From the IMG/VR virus record IMGVR_UViG_3300028177_000020, positions 1-31,192 of that record: DNA of 31,192 nucleotides. One strand, written 5' to 3'. Within the stretch, counting starts at the first letter, position 1; every line of letters starts with the position of its first letter. Both the position numbers and the translations under genes were made by a program. Below the pieces are notes generated by a model that saw nothing but the letters and a program-made list of their open reading frames with translations, was not told the origin of the DNA and made no database searches. Source of the stretch: a virus. This document shows, piece by piece, positions 14,231-23,200 of this stretch.

Positions 14231-17200
14231 TTAATTTTTAATAAAATTTGCTTGGGTGGTAACTTGGTCCTGTAACGCGATGCCGTTACTCGGGGTACCG
14301 TCACCACTCCCGTACCAAATACTATCATACGTACTAGATACAGTATTTGTGTCAGACCCCAATGTACTTGATGTAATTACACTCCCAGTTACTATATTAC
14401 CAATACTTACATCATTTACAATGGCATTCAATGAATGTTCCTTGATTGCTGTACCTGCTGTTCCTCGTCTTAATCCACTAATTGTATTATTTGGTAGGTT
14501 TACTTCTCTGTATGTAATTCTTTCACCGTTTATAATAATAATGCCAAATATTCCTATATCTAGATTAGGGGTGGTCAATATACTAGCATCATTAACGTAA
14601 ACTGCTTCGTCTGTTATATTCAATTTTTTAGTAAGTACTACTGAATTATTAACCTTGTACATTGCTGAACTACCATTCATATCTTTGAACAAACGGAACG
14701 ATAATTCTTCAGGAACAACATCATCTGTGATACTAGTTACAATAATCTCATCACTCGGACTTAACAAATCTCCGATAATTAACAACGTAGAATTTGATAC
14801 AACGTAATCATTTCCTGCCAATAATATATTCCCATTTCTAGTAACCCACAACCTATTATTAGAAGTTATCGTTCTGCCTAATTCAAACAGATTAACATTA
14901 TTGCCCTCTGATGTAACGCTATCAAACAATTCAATATCGAACCCAGCGCTATCAAACAACTCCGTAATTACTTCTGTTGTTAATGTAGGTCCTTTAAATA
15001 CTGAGGTCAATACATCAAGTTGTGAAGTATCATTCCATGTAGTAACTGTGATTTTGTCAGTTGCTGATACATATATACTGTCTTTAATATTAAGAATTGT
15101 ACCGTCGATAGTGTAATCTGCATTAGTAGTTATATACACATCTACTATGGTGTTCAATAGTGGCGTTGTCCCTATAAATGCAACTTGTTTAAATCCTTGA
15201 TACAATGTATTTGTATCCGATGTGATAATATCAGTATCTACTGTCGTACTTGTTGTATCCGCCGTTACTACCCCAGCATCAACAGTTACATCTGTGGTAT
15301 CCGCTGTAATTGTGTCTGTATCAGCAGTTAATTCTACAATAATATAATCTGTATTCAACGTTTGTAAAATATTATCTACGTATACTACAATTTCACTATT
15401 TGATACTAACGAGTGCTTAATTCTGCCAGAAGTAGGTAACTTAAAGTTTGTTTCTATTGCATCACCGGTGTATCTTACCGCCTCTGGTGACCGCAACCGC
15501 AACCCATTATGTTCTACAATAGCATTATGTCTATTCTTACCACTTGTACTAATTGCTTTATCAATTCCACTTGAACCTACCCCTAATTCAAAACTAGTAG
15601 ATATATTATCTGCAGTTATCTCATTGGTATCGGTGGTGTAAAGTGAAGAATCTGCTCCAAACGGAGTAAATGATTTAGTAGTAGGATAACAATGTTCATG
15701 TTGCTCACTTTCAAAACCGAATACCGTAATAGCAACGAAGTTCACCGAGGTATATGTATTTGTAAAATTAATAGTTGTTGTTTTTTCAGTAGATGTGGAA
15801 ACGGCATCTACTGTAATTGTGTTTGCATCTACGGTTTCTAGTATAGAATCAACAGTGATACTACCATCTGATGTTGCGGTAAATCCACTTACTAATTCAA
15901 CTCCATCTACATGAACAACAATATTGTAAATACTCTTTGATTCAACAGGAATAGTTATTTCATTACCTATTTCATTACCAGTATATGTATTCCTGTACAG
16001 TTGATTTCCACCACCAATTTCATAAACAAATATTTGGATAACATCACTATCTGATGCTCCACTTATTACAGTAACATTTCCATTCACCCAATCAATAGTG
16101 TAGTTGAATGTTTCATTTAATGCCAATCCATCGGTTGTATTGACTACTTTAATAGCAATTGGATACTCGACTATGTTATTGAAGTTAAATTCAGTTGTGC
16201 TTGGTGTATATTCAAATAACTCGTACTGTACTTCGAATGCATGCCCATTATTATCATAATCAAAACCAGGTCGAGTGGAGATGACCATACTTAACGTGTC
16301 AAACATACTTCCAGGAATTAACTCCTCTGGTGAATGGCTACTATAAACATCGATAAATTCACCACCATCTGCATTAATGTCACTAGGCTGAGTTCCCAAA
16401 TACATGTCATTAAATACACTACTGTACTCTGTGTCAACAACCCCCGATGAACTTCCATCCGCCAACACCGTAATCACATCAAATGGGGTTGTGTCAAATG
16501 GTAGTACTGAGAACCCTGCACTATTATTAAAGTCTAAATCTTTGACCTCTACTCCTGGGTAATCAATTCCATGTACTAATAACGGAAGATTCAATCCATA
16601 GTTGTTGGCACTTGGATTGTAAAATCCCATAGTTCTATCAACACCGCTCAATGTACTCGAATCAACAACAGTATAATTATCTATATCGAATTCAGTACCA
16701 AATGCTCGTGTTTCATTAAATGAATATACACTATCATTATGTCTTACTAACTGTCCGACAGTGTGCACCGATGCCTCAGAATCAACTCTGATTGTGTCGC
16801 TATTATCCACTGTGATTGTTGTAACATCACTAGAAACCAACGAATTACTCTCCCAATTAATAATTGACGGAGCGTACTCATATCTGTCGTACTTGATAGT
16901 AGTTACTAAATTTCTAACTAACGTATTTTGCATTATCGGAGTGATAATAGCACCATTGCCATTCCCACCTGTAATTGTAATCGTCGGTGTAGTGAAATAA
17001 CCCACACCTTCATTATCAATTACTATATCTATAATTTGTCCCGAATTGTTAATTCTGGCAGTCATTGTGGATTGGGTGGTTGCACCACCACCTGTTACTG
17101 TTATGGTCGGGGTGGTTGTATAATTGCTACCACTATTAACGATGAATACATCCTTTATGGTTAACGCGTTATTATTGTACCAATTACTCCATGGTGATAT

Positions 17201-20200
17201 TTCCCAAATATTATAATCGCGTTCTGTTAGTCCTACCCCATCATCATTGAAGTTACTTTGGTCGGAGGTTAAAATAACCCCGTCGTAATCTAAAATAGGA
17301 TTTACATATTTTTTAAACGCATCATCATAATGGGTAGGTACATCAAAGTCCGCCATATCAGTATTGTATTGTTCTGTTCCATTATATTTTAATAAAAATT
17401 CTTTAATTTTGGTATGGTACGGTTTTGACTCGATTAAGTAATTTAATAAGAAATCTTGGTCATCCTTTTTATACGTTGCGTACTGTTCTAAATCACGCAC
17501 TTTATGTTCAACATCAATCAAACTTGTTTTATAAAGCCAATCGATATTTCCTTGTTCCGATAATATATAATTAAATATTGAAATCAATAATTTATTTCTT
17601 TCCAATAACAATTCGTCAACCAAGATATGTTCATTGATTGCTCTAATAACATTCCTTAATTCAATACCACCCGTTCCAGTGTCAGATGTATTGATGATAG
17701 AGTCTGTAGTAAATGTATTTGAATCAATTGTAATATTATCCTGAGTTGATGCACCACCCCATAACGAAGTATTAAATTGTATGGTTCCATCTTCTAACCC
17801 AACTCTCACCCAAAATGAATCCCGTAGTTGATAGAGTTCGAACTTTCCGGAACTATTACTAGATACTTTAACGTATGTTTCATTATCTACCACCAACGTA
17901 GATAACTTAGACGTATCTGAAACAATCCTATATGGTATTACTGTTTCCACCGTATCATTCTCATACCAATTGCTATATGTCCATGCACGGGTTGTGTTGT
18001 ACTTTTGTATTTTAGTTAATTGTAAGGTTACACCACTTGTGCTAGTAACAACTTCATGAATACTCCACCCACCACCACTATTAGTCGTATCAGTAGTTAC
18101 TAGGTACTTGTATCCAATCGCAACTATATCTAAATTTTGATAATTAAGTTCTGCAATATCCGACACTTGTATGTCCCATGTACCTGTTGATATACTTGGC
18201 ATTGCTTCTTCTGCCTCCAATAAAGAAAAATCTTTATTAGTCGTTACGATATTCTTTTTTAAGATAGAGTTAACTTGTGTCAGATATTCACTTAACGCAG
18301 TAAATCGATTTTCAAACATTGACTGTCTTGGTCTAAAACTAATTCCTATTCTTTCTGCTACACTTAGTTTAATATCAGGTACTGCTAATCCTATATCATT
18401 GCCACCAATAAAACTATCTTGTAATTTTTTATAAGTAGCGTCATTAAGAAAATCATTCTTACTATTTTCCTTAATCAACTTATATTCATTAAAAATGGCA
18501 TTTTCACTATGGGTGCGATTGTACGAAATATGCAATACTGAATTAGTAATAGATTGGCGTGAATTATAAATTCCGACAGTACTATTATTCAAGAATGCAA
18601 CAAAAGGCACTCCACTTAGTATTGGGGCTTCTATATATTGCTTAATATTATTAATACTCAACGTTTTATTTGATGAAATATCACTTAAATCAGTTACCCA
18701 AAAATAATAGTCTTGGATAATGGTATTAGTCGTATCAATATTTGAAATTATTGTATATTTGGCAACATCTACTACCGTTCCTGGTCCGCTATATCGTGAT
18801 GGATGAACAGAACTTTTAACCCACTGCCTAATATCTACGGTACTACCAGGGAATAAATTCGCCCAATTTTTACTTGCATATGTTAAATCTGTTTGATTAT
18901 AATCAATGTATCTAATATTAAATGTATCCCACCACACTTCGCCTACACGCTCATCTCCCCATATAATTCCCGTAATATCGATACCTTGATTGTATGATGC
19001 TGGGTCAGTCGCTCCAATAAAATTAATATTTTCAGCAGCCGCACCAAGTATCTTGCCATTGATTGGGTCGAGGTAGTCTACATGCTGAACTGTTTTATTA
19101 GTATCTTTATCATAAAATAACACTTTATTAATTAACCCAACGTCAACTGTATCTTGTTCTTCATGCAGTAACCCCCATGCACCATTACCGTCTGCCGTAT
19201 ACACGTCATTATCAGACGTAACTAAACCAGTATCCATGGTGATATTGCCGGTTACGTCATATTTTTGATAAACGGCATGCTTGTTATTATCATTCACATC
19301 CACCCATACACGAGCACCCATTGGCATTCGGTCAATGTACTTGCCTAATAAAGCATTGTTGTTTGGTAACCTAACTGATGTTAACTTATACACAAACCCT
19401 AATTTATGGTCAGTGGTATATAACTCTGTATCTGAAGTTATTGAACTATCACTTGTGATGTTAACAAATGTATCTTCGATAGTTCCTGTTAGGCGGATGA
19501 CTTTAGAATCAATAATATTCTCAACGGCGTATGCGCCATTAATTAAAAGACTGATATCTTGAATTACAATCTTATCATTAACTACGAAATCATGTGAGTG
19601 GAAAAATGTGACTTCAATTTTTCCATCAACAGGCAAAATACTACTAATATTACTTTGAATGTCGGTGCGATAAATGTTCCAATCGTACGCTGTGTCCTTT
19701 GCTACCCAAATTAATGAGCCTGATGACAATTTGTTCATAAACGGAACTCCTGCTCCGCCATTCAAATCTGTAATTTCGAATACTGCCAAATCCACATCAT
19801 CCGTGCGAACATGCCCTGCAATTGGTAACCCAATTTCAGTTGAACCATTTGTTCGAACAGGAAATACATGTTTGCTTACATGTATTTCACTTTGGTTATA
19901 CACATCGCCTATTTTAATTAATTGATGAGAGTCTACCTTTGTATCACTGTCATTTATAATTTCTACTACGGATGGGTTGTTTTGTAATTTACTACTATCT
20001 AACTCCAACTCAATGTAAGATTTGTTTCCACTATTACCGAATGTTGCTTCCCGAATTGCCCAATTCTCAAATACCGTATAGTCGGTAATCTTCTTATCAA
20101 ATTTGACATTTCTAAATGAATCTGCACTTACTTTGGTTCCTTTATTACTAATAAAACTAGTATAAAAATTAACCTGACTGACATCATCCAATGAGTTTAA

Positions 20201-23200
20201 ATAAGCCCGTGGTCTAAACCCAGTCAACCCCATTGCCAATAAATCAACATCAGATTCTAAATTAGTTGTTTTTTTATTGTAGTATTCTGCAATTTGTCCT
20301 GCTTTGTTTGCAATATTTGGTAATAATCCTTTTTTAATATTTCTGTAATCTATCTTAGTCCAATGATTGAAGTTAAAATCTTCAGAAGGTTCAATTTTTT
20401 GCTCTGCACTCCAATACGAATTCTTAAATTTAACTAAATTTCCCTTTGTGTAATATATATTAGGTTGCCATTCTTTAATATTATCTTGGTTAAGAATGAA
20501 TCCTTGTGCATCTAATTGCCCATTCCAATCATACGTAGTAAATCCAACTAGTCTAACTCTATGTTGTCTTAAGCCGGAAACTGGTTTATACATTAAATCA
20601 TTAAATATACTAACGTTATCTATTACCAACAAGTGTTCGTAACTTGTTGATTTAATTCGGAGAAAATTAATATTCTTTCCGTTAATTGTAGTTAACTTGA
20701 AGTTATTATCTAATCTAGTTATTACATAATCATTTGGAGTAAGTGGGGCTCCATTTTGGTCTAGAGCCTGTATATTTTTGCTGTTTATATTATCTACTAC
20801 TACTAATTCCTTGTTGAATTCCAATGAAATTGCGTTTGGATTTAAATTAACAACACTTCCAGTCCCCCAACCCTGAGCAGTCCATGCAAGAAATTCTTGC
20901 GACATTCTTCCCCAATTTAATGTGTTTGCATTTTCGACAGAATCAAAAACCAACCCACGGGATTCAAGGAACGCACCATAACTCGCCAAAAAATCAATAA
21001 CTATATTCTTATTAGTGAAAACGTAGCCATATGGCACTAAAGTAACTTTATCAGTGAAATCTTTTGGCAACTTGATATCACCCTCAACTATATTAAAATT
21101 ACTATTCGGAATGCTCTGTAATATTTCAAAATACTGGTGAGTTATGCTATGCCCGTGCACAGAATAACCGTCATCTGTTTTTTGAACAATAACCGACGAG
21201 TACTGCAACTCACTTAATGATTGATTTTTGTGCAACAGTAAATCATAACTTTGGTCAGGAAGAAGTAATCCAGTATTAGAACTATCGGGGCTACTTTTAT
21301 CAGTATAAATTTTTAAATAATTCTTATCAGTGTATGATGCCATGCGGTACGCAAGTCTAACGTCAATTCTAGATAATTGGTCTTTGATATCAATACAACT
21401 ACATCCATTATTATTATGATAATCTGCAATCCAATTAATGTAACTGTGTTTAGGGTTTGTATTTGTTTGGACTTCTACTGTACGAGTGTCCATGCGATAC
21501 CTTGAATCCATTAAGTACTGATTCATATCAGAATCAAAAACGTACCTATCCCTATCGATTGATAATGCAAAATACTGTGCTGGTTTTGTTAGTGCGAATA
21601 ACCGTTGCAGTGCGAATGGATACGAACTGCTTCTGCGCCATGCGGTTTCCGTAGGACTATAGTCACCAATCACCCAACTCTTTTTAAAATCTGATTGTGA
21701 GTAATTACGAACAATAGATACAAATGGGTTTAATAGGTTTCCCTCTGTGTCAACGGGTATGACTTTAATTAACCCGTCTCGCTTATACCGTATGTCCACT
21801 CTATTATTGCCCGGCTCTTTAATTATTCCGGATTCTAAATCTTCCCATAAAACTAAGTTTCCACTAGTATAAGGTAATGGTCCGTATTCATTCTCCCACC
21901 ACGCAGGCTTTGCTGTAATACCAAGCATCTCCCACGGAGTAGTATGAGGGGTATCCGTGTCATAGTAATTTTTATAAACTCCTCTCCAATGCCCTTTCAA
22001 CGAAGAGCCATCTAACTTACTACTGCAACTACTATAATTCCACGTCAACTCATTGTCTGCAAGATAGGTTTGCGTTTTATAATCAACTCTATTCCAACCT
22101 ACCCAATTTAAAAAACTTACTGATAATATATTAGTTGACTCTTTATCCGAATATTCGGTTGTTCTAAACTTACCTGGAATCACATCTATGTCACGTATAG
22201 GAATATTATTATTAACTTTAATATTATTATAAATTCTTGTTTCAAATTCCAATAATACATCATCGCGAATGTCATTAAATGCTACCGAAATACTACCGTC
22301 ATGTCCCTTTATTACATTTGTTGGGGTTGAATAAGTATCGTCTAAGTAATAACTTGGTTCAAATTTTGGATACAATCCTAACTTAGTAGGAGTATTAGGC
22401 ACGTACGAACCAATAGATGTTTCGTATTCCTTTATAGTAACGATGTCACCGACATTTAGCACAGTTGAATGAATTGTAATCGTAGCACTATCAATAGCAA
22501 CTGTATAATTTAAATCTTTTACCAATACAATATCATTCAAATACACCAATATAGAAGCATTACTTGCTTTGGTAAAATCATAAATGTTAACAATATTAAA
22601 TGTATCTGTGCTGATGGGGGTAATGGTATGCGTTGTTACTGTTGGGGTATTTGTTCCGACAAGCATATCACTTTTATAAAATGCACTTGTTGAGCCTTTT
22701 CCGATATTAATTAAATCTAACGCATTATTTAAAATTGTGGATGCTGCTAATCCGTACGTATCGTTTTTCATTACATAATCAAGTATCTTAAGTTTGAACT
22801 TTTCAAATGCGTTTGCATTAAAGTCTATTGCCTCAAAGAAGTTAAATTCTTCACTATGAAGGAACTTCGCCATGGGCGCGATTGGTGAACTATTCTGTAT
22901 GATGGTATCGCCATAAACTGCGATATTTCCTAAATCCCTTGTATTATTGGAACCGTTTGCATCACCATCTAAATCTAATAAATTCTGCGCCAAGTTACTG
23001 TAGTGATTTCTAATAGTTCCTAAAGTTAAAGTATCACTATTCTCATTAAATGTATTATTCTCTAAATTTTTAGGAATACCGTAATACGCAACTTTACTTT
23101 CCGTATCACTTATAATAGTAACTTTAATTTCACTACCGGTAGTAATAGTATCTACAAATGTAATTGTAGTTTTAACATCTCCGGTTGTTATGGTGTAATC

